A stretch of DNA of 50,190 nucleotides from Clostridiaceae bacterium (GTDB taxonomy: Bacteria; Bacillota; Clostridia; TANB77; CAG-508). Positions 9,110 to 19,265 of this stretch are shown in pieces. Location of the stretch: the NCBI GenBank assembly GCA_012513065.1, contig JAAZCX010000013.1, forward strand, positions 1 through 50,190, written 5' to 3'. The position numbers were made by a program, and so were the translations under genes. The first letter of the stretch is position 1, and the number at the start of each line of letters is the position of its first letter. Below the pieces are notes generated by a model, which was given only the letters and a program-made list of their open reading frames with translations, did no database searches and was not told the DNA's origin.

Positions 9110-9290
9110 AATTTAAATGATTTTAACATAAAAAAATTAAAATTGCAAATCATAAAAAAACTAAATAAGTGTTTAATAATTAGTAAAATAGAGATAAAAT
9201 ACAAAGAATTAATTTAAACTATCATTTTTAGGGAAAAGTTAATTTGAAAAAATATATCACATATGTTAATATAAAAATATAAAAAAGATA

Positions 9291-9486
9291 TTAAGTTTTC
9301 CCTGCATGGTGCGTAAAGATTGAAATTTTATTACCAACAAATAAAAAAGGGGAGTCCGACTTTGAAAGTGGCGTGTAGGCTTACATTTATTTATGTAAGA
9401 AACCCAGGAACTTTCAACAAGACACCCACCTGTGCAAACAGGTATAAAAATTTCTTTCATCGTACGGCCAATGTGGGGACTTTTTG
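9291..9486 (+). ncRNA. ssrS: 6S RNA (regulator of RNA polymerase holoenzyme)
   Basis: A GC-richer island of about 195 bases with no convincing ORF. The 5' and 3' ends pair in a long, interrupted closing stem: CCC 9300-9302 with GGG 9475-9477, TGG 9307-9309 with CCA 9468-9470, CGTA 9312-9315 with TACG 9463-9466, and GAAATTTT 9322-9329 with AAAATTTC 9447-9454. A small 3' hairpin with a GCAA tetraloop (ACCTGT / ACAGGT, 9428-9443) matches the central-bubble hairpin of 6S RNAs, and the terminal arm contains CTTACAT/ATGTAAG. Short stretches (GACAC...CACCT, GTGGCG) resemble Escherichia coli 6S from memory. 6S RNA binds the sigma-A holoenzyme as an open-promoter mimic. A covariance search has not been run. 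Confidence 0.75.
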
Positions 9487-9511
9487 TGTAAAAGAACGGA
9501 GAAAAACAAAT

Positions 9512-10351
9512 ATGACAATTGAAGAAATATTAAAACAAGAAAAAAATAGATTAATTAAAAATAATATTGAAGATGCTTCTATTATCGCAAAAACAATACT
9601 ACAAAATATATTAAAAGTAAGTAGAAATGATATCTTAAAAACAATAAATTGTAATATAGATGAAAAAAAAGTTGCAGAATATAAAAATGCAATAGAAAAA
9701 ATTATAGAAGGAACTCCATTTCAATATATAACTAATAATCAAGAATTCATGAAGCTTCCATTCTATGTAGATGAGGATGTATTAATTCCACAACCTGATA
9801 CAGAAGTATTAGTAGAAGAAACAATAAATATCTCAGAAAATGAAAATAAAAAAGAAATATTAGACATATGTACTGGAAGTGGAGCAATAGGAGTTTCAAT
9901 TTCTTATTATATAAAAGATAGTATAGTAACATTAAGTGATATTAGTGAAAGAACATTAAATATTGCAAAAAAAAATGCAATACAAAATAAAGTAGAAGAT
10001 AAAATAAAATTAATTAAATCAAATATGTTTGACAAAATTGAAAATAAATTTGATATAATAGTATCAAATCCACCATATATAAAAACAGATATAATAAAAA
10101 CATTAGATAAACAAGTTCAAAAAGAACCAGCAATTGCATTGGACGGAGGAAATGATGGACTTACATTTTATAAAATATTAATAAATGAGGCTCCAGAATA
10201 TTTGAAAAAAAATGGTTGTTTATGTATGGAAATAGGATATGATCAGAAAAATGAAATTATTGAATTAATAAAACAAAGCAATAAATATAAAAAAACATAT
10301 TCAAAAAAAGATTTATCAGGAAATGATAGAATAGTAATATGTTATATATAG
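9512..10351 (+). CDS. prmC: Release factor glutamine methyltransferase PrmC
   Basis: 279 residues from ATG 9512. The frame stays open upstream into the 6S RNA, but that is not coding. PrmC methylates the Gln of the GGQ motif in release factors. It has an N-terminal helical domain, then a SAM-dependent methyltransferase fold: ILDICTGSGAIGVSISYY, the SDIS acidic end of strand 2 and the substrate-binding VSNPPYIKTD. The ribosome binding site is a modest CGGAGAAA. It is followed after 12 bases by whiA. Confidence 0.94.
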   Translation: MTIEEILKQEKNRLIKNNIEDASIIAKTILQNILKVSRNDILKTINCNIDEKKVAEYKNAIEKIIEGTPFQYITNNQEFMKLPFYVDEDVLIPQPDTEVLVEETINISENENKKEILDICTGSGAIGVSISYYIKDSIVTLSDISERTLNIAKKNAIQNKVEDKIKLIKSNMFDKIENKFDIIVSNPPYIKTDIIKTLDKQVQKEPAIALDGGNDGLTFYKILINEAPEYLKKNGCLCMEIGYDQKNEIIELIKQSNKYKKTYSKKDLSGNDRIVICYI

Positions 10352-10363
10352 AAAGGAGAAAAA

Positions 10364-11266
10364 ATGTCTTTTTCATCTGAATTAAAAGAAAATCTAAGTA
10401 AAATGGCTAATTTAAAAAACAAAGAATTAGTAAAACAAGAATTAATAGGATATTTAATTAGCAATAACACTGTATGTGATAGTAGAAATATATATTATTC
10501 TACAATAAATGAATATAATATAAATCGTTTTAGTAAACTTATTTCTAATCTTTCAATACAGAATTTTAAAATAGAACTAAAAGGAAAGAACTATATAATA
10601 AGACTTCCAAAAATAAAAGATGTAAATGAAATTAAATATGATGAAAAAGATATAGGACTTTCTGATATATTTAATGATAAAGTTATGGAAATAAATGAAT
10701 TGAATCAAGATAAAGAAAATGAAATAAAATCATTTATAAGAGGAATATTTTTAGGAAGCGGAAGTGTTAATAATCCAGAAAATAAATATCATTTGGAAAT
10801 AATATTAAGAACTAAAGAAAGTGCAAAGACTGTAAAAAAAATATTAGACAAAATTGGAATTAATATGAAAGAACTAGAAAGAAAAAATGGATTTTCATTA
10901 TACTTAAAAGAAGGTGAAGAAATTTCTAACTTTCTAGCCTTTATAGGTGCAAATAATGCGGTATTAAAGTTTGAAGAAATAAGAGTTTTAAGAGATATGA
11001 AAAATAATATTAATAGAAAAGTGAATTGTGAGACAGCTAATATAAGTAAAATTGTAAATGCTGCGGTAAAACAGACAGATGCAATAAAAAAATTACAACA
11101 AACAGGAAAGTTTGAAAAATTATCAGATAATTTAAAAGAAATAGCAACTCTTAGAATCGAAAATCCAGATGCTTCTTTAATAGAACTAGGACAAATGTTA
11201 AAAAATCCAATTGGAAAATCAGGAGTAAACCATAGATTAAAGCAGATAGAAGAATTGAGTAAATAA
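10364..11266 (+). CDS. whiA: WhiA family DNA-binding regulator
   Basis: 300 residues, typical length. The N-terminal domain starts MSFSSELKENLSKM and contains a degenerate LAGLIDADG-like fold (IRGIFLGSGSVNNPENKYHL near residue 125). The C-terminal helix-turn-helix domain ends LRIENPDASLIELGQMLKNP with GKSGVNHRLKQIEEL. WhiA controls sporulation in actinomycetes and affects cell division and chromosome segregation in Firmicutes. The normal neighbours rapZ and yvcK are absent here. AAAGGAG precedes the ATG. Confidence 0.93.
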   Translation: MSFSSELKENLSKMANLKNKELVKQELIGYLISNNTVCDSRNIYYSTINEYNINRFSKLISNLSIQNFKIELKGKNYIIRLPKIKDVNEIKYDEKDIGLSDIFNDKVMEINELNQDKENEIKSFIRGIFLGSGSVNNPENKYHLEIILRTKESAKTVKKILDKIGINMKELERKNGFSLYLKEGEEISNFLAFIGANNAVLKFEEIRVLRDMKNNINRKVNCETANISKIVNAAVKQTDAIKKLQQTGKFEKLSDNLKEIATLRIENPDASLIELGQMLKNPIGKSGVNHRLKQIEELSK

Positions 11267-11288
11267 TATAGAATAAAAAGAGGTAAAT

Positions 11289-12434
11289 ATGAAAGAAATA
11301 GGAATATATATACATATTCCTTTTTGCAAGCAAAAATGTTATTATTGTGATTTTATATCATATGCAAAGCAAGAAGAAAAATTTAGTAAATATGTAGAAA
11401 ATTTAAAAAAAGAAATAAAGAATAAAGCAAAAAAATATAATAAAGAAAAAAATAAAGTTAATACAATCTACATAGGAGGAGGAACACCTTCTATATTAGA
11501 AAGCAAACATATAAAAGAAATTATAAATATATTACAAGAAAATTATACAGTTATTAATGAACCTGAAATAACAATAGAAGTAAATCCGGGAACTGTAGAT
11601 GAACAAAAATTAAATGAATATTTAAAAATGGGAATAAATCGTATCAGTATAGGACTTCAAACAACTAATGATGTTTTATTAAAACAAATAGGAAGAATAC
11701 ATACTTATAATCAGTTTTTAGATTGTTATAAAGTAGCAAGAAAGGTAGGATTTAAAAATATAAATGTTGATTTGATGTTAGCATTACCAAATCAGACTTT
11801 ACAGATATTAGAAGAAAGTTTGGAAAAAGTAATAAAACTAGATCCAGAACATATATCTTTATATTCTTTAATTGTTGAAGAAAATACAATGATAGAAAAA
11901 ATGATAGAAGAGAAAAAAATAGAATTACCAGATGAAAAAATAGAAAGAAAAATGTATTGGAAGACAAAGCATATATTAGAAGATAATGGGTATATTCATT
12001 ATGAAATTTCTAATTTTGCAAAAAAAGGTTATAAATCAAAACATAATTACAATTGTTGGAATCAAAAAGAATATTTAGGATTTGGATTAGCTGCACATTC
12101 ATATGTTGATAATACAAGGTATTGCAATATAAGCAATTTTGATGAATATATTACAAATATTGAAGAAGATAAAACAGAAAAAAATACTATAATTTGTGAA
12201 GTACAAAATGAAGAAGAAAAAAGAAAAGAATATATGCTATTAGGATTAAGAAAAATCGATGGTGTAAATATACAAGAATTTAAAAATAAATTTGTCGAAA
12301 ATCCAATATATTTATATAGAAAAGAATTAAATAAATTAATTGAAGAAAATCTACTAGAAATTGATTTGAATAATATAAAATTAACTAATAAAGGATTGGA
12401 TTTAGCTAATTTGGTGTGGGAAGAATTTGTATAG
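11289..12434 (+). CDS. hemW: HemW-like radical SAM protein (heme chaperone)
   Basis: 381 residues. The radical SAM cluster motif is IPFCKQKCYYCDF (CxxxCxxC, residues 13-20), followed by YIGGGTPS and the EVNPGT and GINRISIGLQT motifs of the HemN/HemW family. The C-terminal HemN domain contains HYEISNFAKKGYKSKHN and YWKTKH. HemW proteins lack coproporphyrinogen oxidase activity and deliver heme. In many Firmicutes hemW precedes hrcA, and here only two small genes separate them. Confidence 0.92.
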   Translation: MKEIGIYIHIPFCKQKCYYCDFISYAKQEEKFSKYVENLKKEIKNKAKKYNKEKNKVNTIYIGGGTPSILESKHIKEIINILQENYTVINEPEITIEVNPGTVDEQKLNEYLKMGINRISIGLQTTNDVLLKQIGRIHTYNQFLDCYKVARKVGFKNINVDLMLALPNQTLQILEESLEKVIKLDPEHISLYSLIVEENTMIEKMIEEKKIELPDEKIERKMYWKTKHILEDNGYIHYEISNFAKKGYKSKHNYNCWNQKEYLGFGLAAHSYVDNTRYCNISNFDEYITNIEEDKTEKNTIICEVQNEEEKRKEYMLLGLRKIDGVNIQEFKNKFVENPIYLYRKELNKLIEENLLEIDLNNIKLTNKGLDLANLVWEEFV

Positions 12435-12531
12435 ATTAGATATATAAAATAAAAGATTATTATAATTTGAAAAACAAAAACATATAAAAAACAATTAGAG
12501 AATATTTTACTAATAAAGAAACAAATATAGG

Positions 12532-12574
12532 AGTCAATTTAACATCTGATTTAAGATGTTAAATTGACTTTAAT
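12532..12574 (+). terminator. Strong hairpin terminator after hemW
   Basis: A perfect 16-bp stem (12532-12547 with 12554-12569) around the loop GATTTA, followed by TTAATTTT. It closes the prmC-whiA-hemW unit. Confidence 0.8.
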
Positions 12575-12631
12575 TTTATTAATAAATTAAAATACTTATA
12601 ATTTAGAATTGAAATTAAACAGTATAAATAC

Positions 12632-12660
12632 TTGACATAATCTAAATAGAGTGATAAAAT
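12632..12660 (+). promoter_or_regulatory. Promoter of the first small paralogue
   Basis: TTGACA (12632-12637), an exact 17-bp spacer and TAAAAT (12655-12660), about 45 bases upstream of the start codon with AAAGGAGG between. Confidence 0.8.
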
Positions 12661-12705
12661 TATTTCATAATTAAATATAAAAAACCAATAAAGGAGGTCA
12701 ACTTT

Positions 12706-13011
12706 ATGAAAAAAATAAAAGATTTACAACTTATTGGAGACTCAACCTTCGTTGAAGGTGCAGTCATAGAACGGCAAGATTGGTTACTAACTGGTTTAGT
12801 TGTATCTGAATACTACAAAAACGAGTATGGTGAAAAATGTAACCAAGTTATTGGACAAATTAATTTGTTACCAATAGCACTTCAAGAAACAATCGCCGAT
12901 GAAATACAAGAATTTGAAAGACAAATCTCTGATTTCAACTATGAAGGAAACATGTATATTTCAGAGAGTGCAAGAGATTCTAATATAATTGACGAAATAT
13001 TGAGTTATTAA
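12706..13011 (+). CDS. Small protein of unknown function, first of two paralogues
   Basis: 101 residues, no signal peptide or membrane segment. The C-terminal half is acidic and helical. Comparison by eye with the next gene (13131-13444, after frame repair) shows shared positions: VIGQINLLPIALQ against SIGKIDLKEILSK, then an E-rich helix and MYIS against IYFS. It forms its own transcription unit with a strong promoter, an AAAGGAGG ribosome binding site and a terminator. It has one in-frame CGG (VIE-R-QDW); the +1 frame there stops within six codons, so this CGG must be read as sense. The function is not recognised. Confidence 0.7.
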   Translation: MKKIKDLQLIGDSTFVEGAVIERQDWLLTGLVVSEYYKNEYGEKCNQVIGQINLLPIALQETIADEIQEFERQISDFNYEGNMYISESARDSNIIDEILSY

Positions 13012-13019
13012 AAAATAAA

Positions 13020-13049
13020 AGAAGTACTTTAATAAGTGCTTCTTTTTAT
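13020..13049 (+). terminator. Terminator after the first small paralogue
   Basis: A 10-bp stem with one G-T pair (AGAAGTACTT / AAGTGCTTCT), a 4-nt loop and a T run. Its sequence is very close to the terminator of the next gene at 13446, as expected from a tandem duplication. Confidence 0.8.
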
Positions 13050-13077
13050 TGACAATAGTTACATAAAATGTTAAGAT
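13049..13077 (+). promoter_or_regulatory. Promoter of the second small paralogue
   Basis: TTGACA (13049-13054), a 17-bp spacer and TAAGAT (13072-13077). The -35 begins in the T run of the preceding terminator. Confidence 0.7.
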
Positions 13078-13130
13078 ATAAAAAGTATATATAATATGTA
13101 AAAAATACTAACTTCTAGGAGAAAAACATT

Positions 13131-13444
13131 ATGACATTTTTAGGCATAGGAGAGGTTGCTGTTAATGAGGAAACATTTAATAATGGAGTACTAATTGAAA
13201 TTGATAATTCAGGTAATTCAATGGGTATGGTAAGAGAATATACTATTAAAGGAAATAACCAATTTAATTATAAATCAATAGGAAAATAGATTTAAAAGAA
13301 ATATTGTCTAAAAAAACAAGTAAAGAAGTTGATGAAGAATTAAAAGCTCAAATCGATAATTTACATTGCAAAGAACCGATTTATTTTTCAAAAGAATTTA
13401 TCAATTTTGTTAATTTTACTAAGGAATTAATTAATAATGAGTAA
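13131..13444 (+). pseudogene. Second small paralogue, interrupted by a -1 frameshift
   Basis: The ATG at 13131 (after TAGGAG) opens a 52-codon frame that stops at TAG 13287-13289. The reading continues in the -1 frame from ATA 13286 for another 52 codons to TAA 13442. One additional A in the short A run at 13283-13286 would join them into about 105 residues containing SIGKIDLKEIL. That joined protein aligns along its length with the preceding gene (GVLIE/GAVIE, SIGKIDL/VIGQINL, IYFS/MYIS), which is good evidence for an originally continuous frame. Sequencing error, recent decay or slippage on the A run are all possible. The function is unknown. Confidence 0.6.
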
Positions 13445-13445
13445 T

Positions 13446-13495
13446 AAAAAGTAAAAGAAGTGCTTAAAATAAGCACTTCTTTTACTTTTTTTAAA
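13446..13495 (+). terminator. Long perfect hairpin terminator
   Basis: A perfect 20-bp stem (13446-13465 with 13471-13490) around AAAAT, ending in a T run. It contains the same AGAAGTGCTT core as the terminator at 13020. It insulates the heat-shock operon from the small genes. Confidence 0.85.
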
Positions 13496-13531
13496 TTCAC
13501 AAAAAATTCACAAAAAAATTAGCAATCTTTA

Positions 13532-13558
13532 TTGACAATTGCTAAAAATGGGTATAAT
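13532..13558 (+). promoter_or_regulatory. Promoter of the hrcA heat-shock operon
   Basis: TTGACA (13532-13537) and TATAAT (13553-13558) with a short 15-bp spacer. The -35 is flanked by AGCAAT and ATTGCT (13521-13543), a small inverted repeat. The CIRCE operator begins about 10 bases after the -10. Confidence 0.7.
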
Positions 13559-13568
13559 ATATAACATA

Positions 13569-13595
13569 TTAGCACTCAAAAGAACGAAGTGCTAA
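13569..13595 (+). promoter_or_regulatory. CIRCE operator (HrcA binding site)
   Basis: TTAGCACTC, nine bases, AAGTGCTAA. This differs from the consensus inverted repeat (TTAGCACTC-N9-GAGTGCTAA) at one position. It sits at the transcription start of hrcA, so HrcA should repress its own operon. Confidence 0.95.
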
Positions 13596-13611
13596 TTAAG
13601 AGGTGATAGAT

Positions 13612-14649
13612 TTGGATGAAAGAAAGAAAAAAATTTTACAAGCAGTAATAGATGAATATATAAATACAGCAGAGCCAGTTAGTTCATCAGCTTTAGTAGA
13701 AAAATATGAACTGAAATATAGTAGTGCAACAGTAAGAAATGAACTTGCAGAATTAGAAAAAAACGGATATTTAGATAAGACTCACACCTCATCAGGACGT
13801 GTACCATCAGAAAAGGGATATCGCTTTTATGTAGATGAATTAGTAAAAGAGGATGATATATCTCTAGAAGAGATGAAGTACATTCAATCTAAATTATCAA
13901 CAAAAGTAAATGAAATAGAAGATTTAGCTAAAATTGCTACAACTACATTATCAGAAATTACACATTATACAACAGTAGCTATTGGACCAAAACCTGAAAA
14001 ACAATTAATTGAAGAAATCAAATTTATTTTACTTGGAAATAGAATGTTAATGATTGTAATTGTAACAGATAGTGGACTTGTAAAAGAAACTATTATTAAA
14101 TATGATAAAGATGTTTTACAAAGTCAAATAGAAACATTGAATAATTTATTTAATACAAAATTGAAAGGAAAACCGTTATCTAAAATAGATAAACCAATGG
14201 AAGAATATATTTTAGATGAAATAAATTACAGTATTGACGTAATAAAACCTATTATTGATCAAATAAATAGAATAGTAGAAGAAGCTGACAAAATATATTT
14301 AGAAGGTACAAATAGATCTTTTGATCTTCCAGAATTTAAAAGTTTAGAACTTGCAAAAAACTTTGTTAATGTGTTAGATGAAAAAGAAGTAATGTTAGAT
14401 ATTTTAGATTCAGGAGTTGCAAAAGATATAAATGTATATATTGGAGACGAAAACGATAAAAAAGAATTGAAAGATTTCAGTGTAGTTACATTTAAACATT
14501 CAATTGGAGATAGAGAATTAGGAACAATAGGAATTATAGGTCCAAAAAGAATGAATTATTCAAAAGTAATTTCAGTTATGAAATATATTAGCAAAAGAAT
14601 AAATCAAGATAAACAAAATGAAAAAAAAGATAATAAAGAGGAGGATTAA
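13612..14649 (+). CDS. hrcA: Heat-inducible transcription repressor HrcA
   Basis: 345 residues from TTG 13612, preceded by AAGAGGTGA at the right distance; the GTG at 13603 lies within that site. An N-terminal winged helix (LDKTHTSSGRVPSEKGYRFY is the classic signature, about residues 52-71) is followed by the GAF-like dimerisation domain ending IGPKRMNYSKVISVMKYISK. It binds the CIRCE element just upstream and depends on GroEL for folding. It ends directly at the grpE start. Confidence 0.97.
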   Translation: MDERKKKILQAVIDEYINTAEPVSSSALVEKYELKYSSATVRNELAELEKNGYLDKTHTSSGRVPSEKGYRFYVDELVKEDDISLEEMKYIQSKLSTKVNEIEDLAKIATTTLSEITHYTTVAIGPKPEKQLIEEIKFILLGNRMLMIVIVTDSGLVKETIIKYDKDVLQSQIETLNNLFNTKLKGKPLSKIDKPMEEYILDEINYSIDVIKPIIDQINRIVEEADKIYLEGTNRSFDLPEFKSLELAKNFVNVLDEKEVMLDILDSGVAKDINVYIGDENDKKELKDFSVVTFKHSIGDRELGTIGIIGPKRMNYSKVISVMKYISKRINQDKQNEKKDNKEED

Positions 14650-15168
14650 ATGGAAAAGCAAGACAACAATAATGAACAAAAAATAGTAGAAGATGAAAAA
14701 AATGAGGTAACAGAATTAACAAAAATGAAAGATACTATATTGTTACAAAAAGAAGATTTAGAAGAAAAAGAAGATAGATTAAAAAGGTTAATGGCTGAAT
14801 TTGATAATTTCAAAAAAAGAAGTGCAAAAGAAAGAGAAGGATTATATAATTCTTTAATATCAGATATCTTTTCTTCTTTGTTACCTGTTATTGATAATCT
14901 AGAAAAGGCAGTTATAGTAAATACAGAAGATGAAAACTATAAACAGGGAATTGAACTTGTACTAAAACAATTTAAAGATGTATTATTAGCAAATGGAGTA
15001 CAAGAAATAGAAACTATAGGACAAACTTTTGATCCAGAACTTCATGAAGCAGTTGCTTCTGTAACAGATGAAACTCTTGGAGAAAAAGAAATAAAGGAAG
15101 AATATAGAAAAGGATATAAAATAGGAAATAAAGTTATTAGACATTCTATGGTAGTAGTAGCAAACTAA
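14650..15168 (+). CDS. grpE: Nucleotide exchange factor GrpE
   Basis: 172 residues. An N-terminal long coiled coil (to about residue 75) contains RLMAEFDNFKKRSAKER, and the C-terminal beta domain has TFDPELHEAVASV and EEYRKGYKIGNKVIRHSMVVVAN, the usual ending. GrpE releases ADP from DnaK. The ATG follows the hrcA stop with no gap; the ribosome binding site GAGGA lies inside the end of hrcA. Confidence 0.97.
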   Translation: MEKQDNNNEQKIVEDEKNEVTELTKMKDTILLQKEDLEEKEDRLKRLMAEFDNFKKRSAKEREGLYNSLISDIFSSLLPVIDNLEKAVIVNTEDENYKQGIELVLKQFKDVLLANGVQEIETIGQTFDPELHEAVASVTDETLGEKEIKEEYRKGYKIGNKVIRHSMVVVAN

Positions 15169-15234
15169 AAATAATAATTAAACTATTTTATATACAATAA
15201 TTAAGTTATTAATTTTAAATTATAAATTATATAA

Positions 15235-17112
<1,878 letters not shown>

Positions 17113-17131
17113 AAACATAAATTAATATAAA

Positions 17132-17194
17132 AGCAGAAGTTAGAAGAACAAAATAAAAAAATATATATAAATATTTTAATACCTAACTTCTGCT
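17132..17194 (+). other. Long-range stem between dnaK and dnaJ
   Basis: AGCAGAAGTTAG (17132-17143) is perfectly complementary to CTAACTTCTGCT (17183-17194) across a 39-base AU-only loop. No T run follows, so it looks like an RNA processing or stability element and not a terminator. It could set the level of dnaJ below dnaK. Confidence 0.55.
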
Positions 17195-17220
17195 AAACTT
17201 ATGTATAAATGGAGGGTAAA

Positions 17221-18378
17221 ATGGCAGCAAAAAGAGATTACTATGAGATATTAGGTGTAGATAAAAATGCTACAGATGAAGAACTAAAAAAAGCATATAG
17301 AAAAATGGCAAAAAAATACCATCCTGATGCAAATCCAGATAATAAAGTAGAAGCGGAAGCAAAATTCAAAGAAGTAAATGAAGCATATGAAACTTTATCA
17401 AATGCTCAAAAAAGACGAATGTATGATCAATTTGGACCAGAAGGTGTTCAAGGAGCAAATGGATATGGAGGAGCAGGAGGACCATTTGGGCAAGGAGGAT
17501 ATTATTCTTACTCTTCAGGATTTGATGATTTTGGAGATTTAGGAGATATATTTTCATCTATTTTTGGAGGAGGATTTGGATCAAGAAGTTCTAAATCTAA
17601 TAATGGACCAAAAAAGGGAGCAGATTTAAAAGCTACAATAGAAATTAGTTTTGAAGATGCTTATTTAGGCTGCGAAAAAGAAATTGTGCTAACAAGAGAA
17701 GAAACATGTTCAACTTGTCATGGAAATGGTGCAAAACCTGGAACAAATGTGGAAACTTGTAACATGTGTCATGGAACAGGAACAATTACACAAGTTCAAA
17801 ATACAATTTTAGGACAAATGCAAACACAAAGACCTTGTAACAATTGCCATGGAACAGGTAAAATAATAAGAGAAATTTGTGATGATTGCAAAGGAAAAGG
17901 AACTATAAGAAAGCAAGCTAAAATAAAAATAAAAATTCCAGCAGGAATAGATAATAATCAAACAATAATTTTAAGAAACGAAGGAGAACCAGGAGAACGC
18001 GGTGGAGAAAAAGGAGATTTATACATAGTAGTTAGAATTAAAAAGCATAGTATATATATGAGAGATGGAGATAAAGTATTATGTGATATTCCGATTACAT
18101 TTACGCAAGCTACATTAGGTAGTGATTTAGAAATACCTATGGTAGATGGAAGAAAAGAAATTTATAAAATTCCAGAAGGAACACAAACTGGTACTAAATT
18201 TACAATAAAAAATAAAGGATTTAAAAGTGTTAATGGAAATTATCAAGGTGATTTTATATTTACAGTACAAGTACAAGTGCCAAAGCATTTAACTAAAATA
18301 CAAAGAGATATACTTTTACAATTAGCAAAAACTATGAATGAACAACCACCAATAAAGAAAAAAGGAATTTTTGGATAA
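17221..18378 (+). CDS. dnaJ: Chaperone DnaJ (Hsp40)
   Basis: 385 residues from ATG 17221; the ATG at 17209 is part of the ribosome binding site ATGGAGGG. The J domain ([17 protein letters not shown]) is followed by a Gly/Phe-rich segment, four zinc-binding repeats ([32 protein letters not shown]) and two C-terminal substrate-binding domains. It stimulates DnaK ATPase. Last chaperone gene of the operon before a terminator. Confidence 0.97.
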   Translation: MAAKRDYYEILGVDKNATDEELKKAYRKMAKKYHPDANPDNKVEAEAKFKEVNEAYETLSNAQKRRMYDQFGPEGVQGANGYGGAGGPFGQGGYYSYSSGFDDFGDLGDIFSSIFGGGFGSRSSKSNNGPKKGADLKATIEISFEDAYLGCEKEIVLTREETCSTCHGNGAKPGTNVETCNMCHGTGTITQVQNTILGQMQTQRPCNNCHGTGKIIREICDDCKGKGTIRKQAKIKIKIPAGIDNNQTIILRNEGEPGERGGEKGDLYIVVRIKKHSIYMRDGDKVLCDIPITFTQATLGSDLEIPMVDGRKEIYKIPEGTQTGTKFTIKNKGFKSVNGNYQGDFIFTVQVQVPKHLTKIQRDILLQLAKTMNEQPPIKKKGIFG

Positions 18379-18390
18379 ACAATAATATAT

Positions 18391-18432
18391 ACCTCAGATA
18401 TTAGAAATTAACTAATATTTGAGGTGTTTTTA
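18391..18432 (+). terminator. Terminator of the hrcA-grpE-dnaK-dnaJ operon
   Basis: A 14-bp stem with one G-T pair (ACCTCAGATATTAG / CTAATATTTGAGGT), a 7-nt loop and TGTTTTTATT after it. Confidence 0.85.
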
Positions 18433-18454
18433 TTAAGAAAGAAAAAATAATTAT

Positions 18455-18482
18455 TTGCATAAGATAATAAATATGGTATAAT
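18455..18482 (+). promoter_or_regulatory. Promoter of rsmE
   Basis: TTGCAT (18455-18460), a 16-bp spacer and TATAAT (18477-18482) preceded by TGG, an extended -10 element. Confidence 0.75.
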
Positions 18483-18508
18483 AACAAAAAAGTAAAGGAA
18501 ATAAGAAA

Positions 18509-19252
18509 ATGCAAAAATTTTTTGTGGAAAATGAACAAATAGAAGATAAAATAATAAGAATAATAGGAAATGATGTAAATCATATTTCTAATGTATTACG
18601 TATGAAAAAAACAGATAAAATACAAATCGGAAATAAAGAAACATCAGAAAATTATATAGCTGAAATAAAAGAAATGAAAAAAAACGAGATAATAGCAATA
18701 AAAATTGAAGAAATACAAGAAAATTCTGAATCAAATGTTAAAATAGATTTATATCAAGGATTACCAAAAGCAGATAAGATGGAATTAATTATACAAAAAA
18801 CAACTGAAATAGGAATAGATAAAATAATACCAATAGATATGGTAAGATGTGTAGTAAAGTTAGATTCGAAAGAAGAAAAAAAGAAAATAGAAAGATGGCA
18901 AAAGATAGCTGAAGTAGCAGCAAAACAAAGTAAACGTGGAAAAATACCTGAAATAAAAAATAAAATAAAAATTAAAGAACTTGCTGATAAAATAAATGAG
19001 TATGATATTTTTTTAGTAGCATATGAAGAAGAAAATATTAATACATTAAAGCAGGAATTAAAAAAGATAGAAACAAAAAAAGAATATAAAATTGGAATTT
19101 TAGTAGGTCCAGAAGGCGGAATAGCAAAAGAAGAAATAAATATGTTAAAAGAAATTAAAGCAAAAACAGTAACTTTAGGAAAAAGAATATTAAGAACAGA
19201 AACTGCGCCTATAGTAATTGTAAGTAATATATTATATGAATTAGAAAATTAG
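18509..19252 (+). CDS. rsmE: 16S rRNA m3U1498 methyltransferase RsmE
   Basis: 247 residues. An N-terminal PUA-like domain (HISNVLRMKKTDKIQI) precedes a SPOUT methyltransferase fold with LVGPEGGIAKEEINML and LGKRILRTETAPIVIVS, the knot-forming SAM site. It methylates U1498 of 16S rRNA. RsmE commonly follows dnaJ in Firmicutes; here it has its own promoter. The unknown K/T-rich gene starts 13 bases later. Confidence 0.94.
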   Translation: MQKFFVENEQIEDKIIRIIGNDVNHISNVLRMKKTDKIQIGNKETSENYIAEIKEMKKNEIIAIKIEEIQENSESNVKIDLYQGLPKADKMELIIQKTTEIGIDKIIPIDMVRCVVKLDSKEEKKKIERWQKIAEVAAKQSKRGKIPEIKNKIKIKELADKINEYDIFLVAYEEENINTLKQELKKIETKKEYKIGILVGPEGGIAKEEINMLKEIKAKTVTLGKRILRTETAPIVIVSNILYELEN

Positions 19253-19265
19253 GAGGAAATAAAAA

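Noticed and set aside
9320-9511. In-frame extension of prmC upstream to 9320
   Set aside because: It crosses the 6S RNA, lacks a ribosome binding site and gives a sequence unlike any PrmC N-terminus. ATG 9512 fits.
12768-12779. CGG in the 101-residue gene as a further +1 shift site
   Set aside because: The +1 frame meets a stop within six codons and the zero frame is continuous, so CGG is read as sense here.
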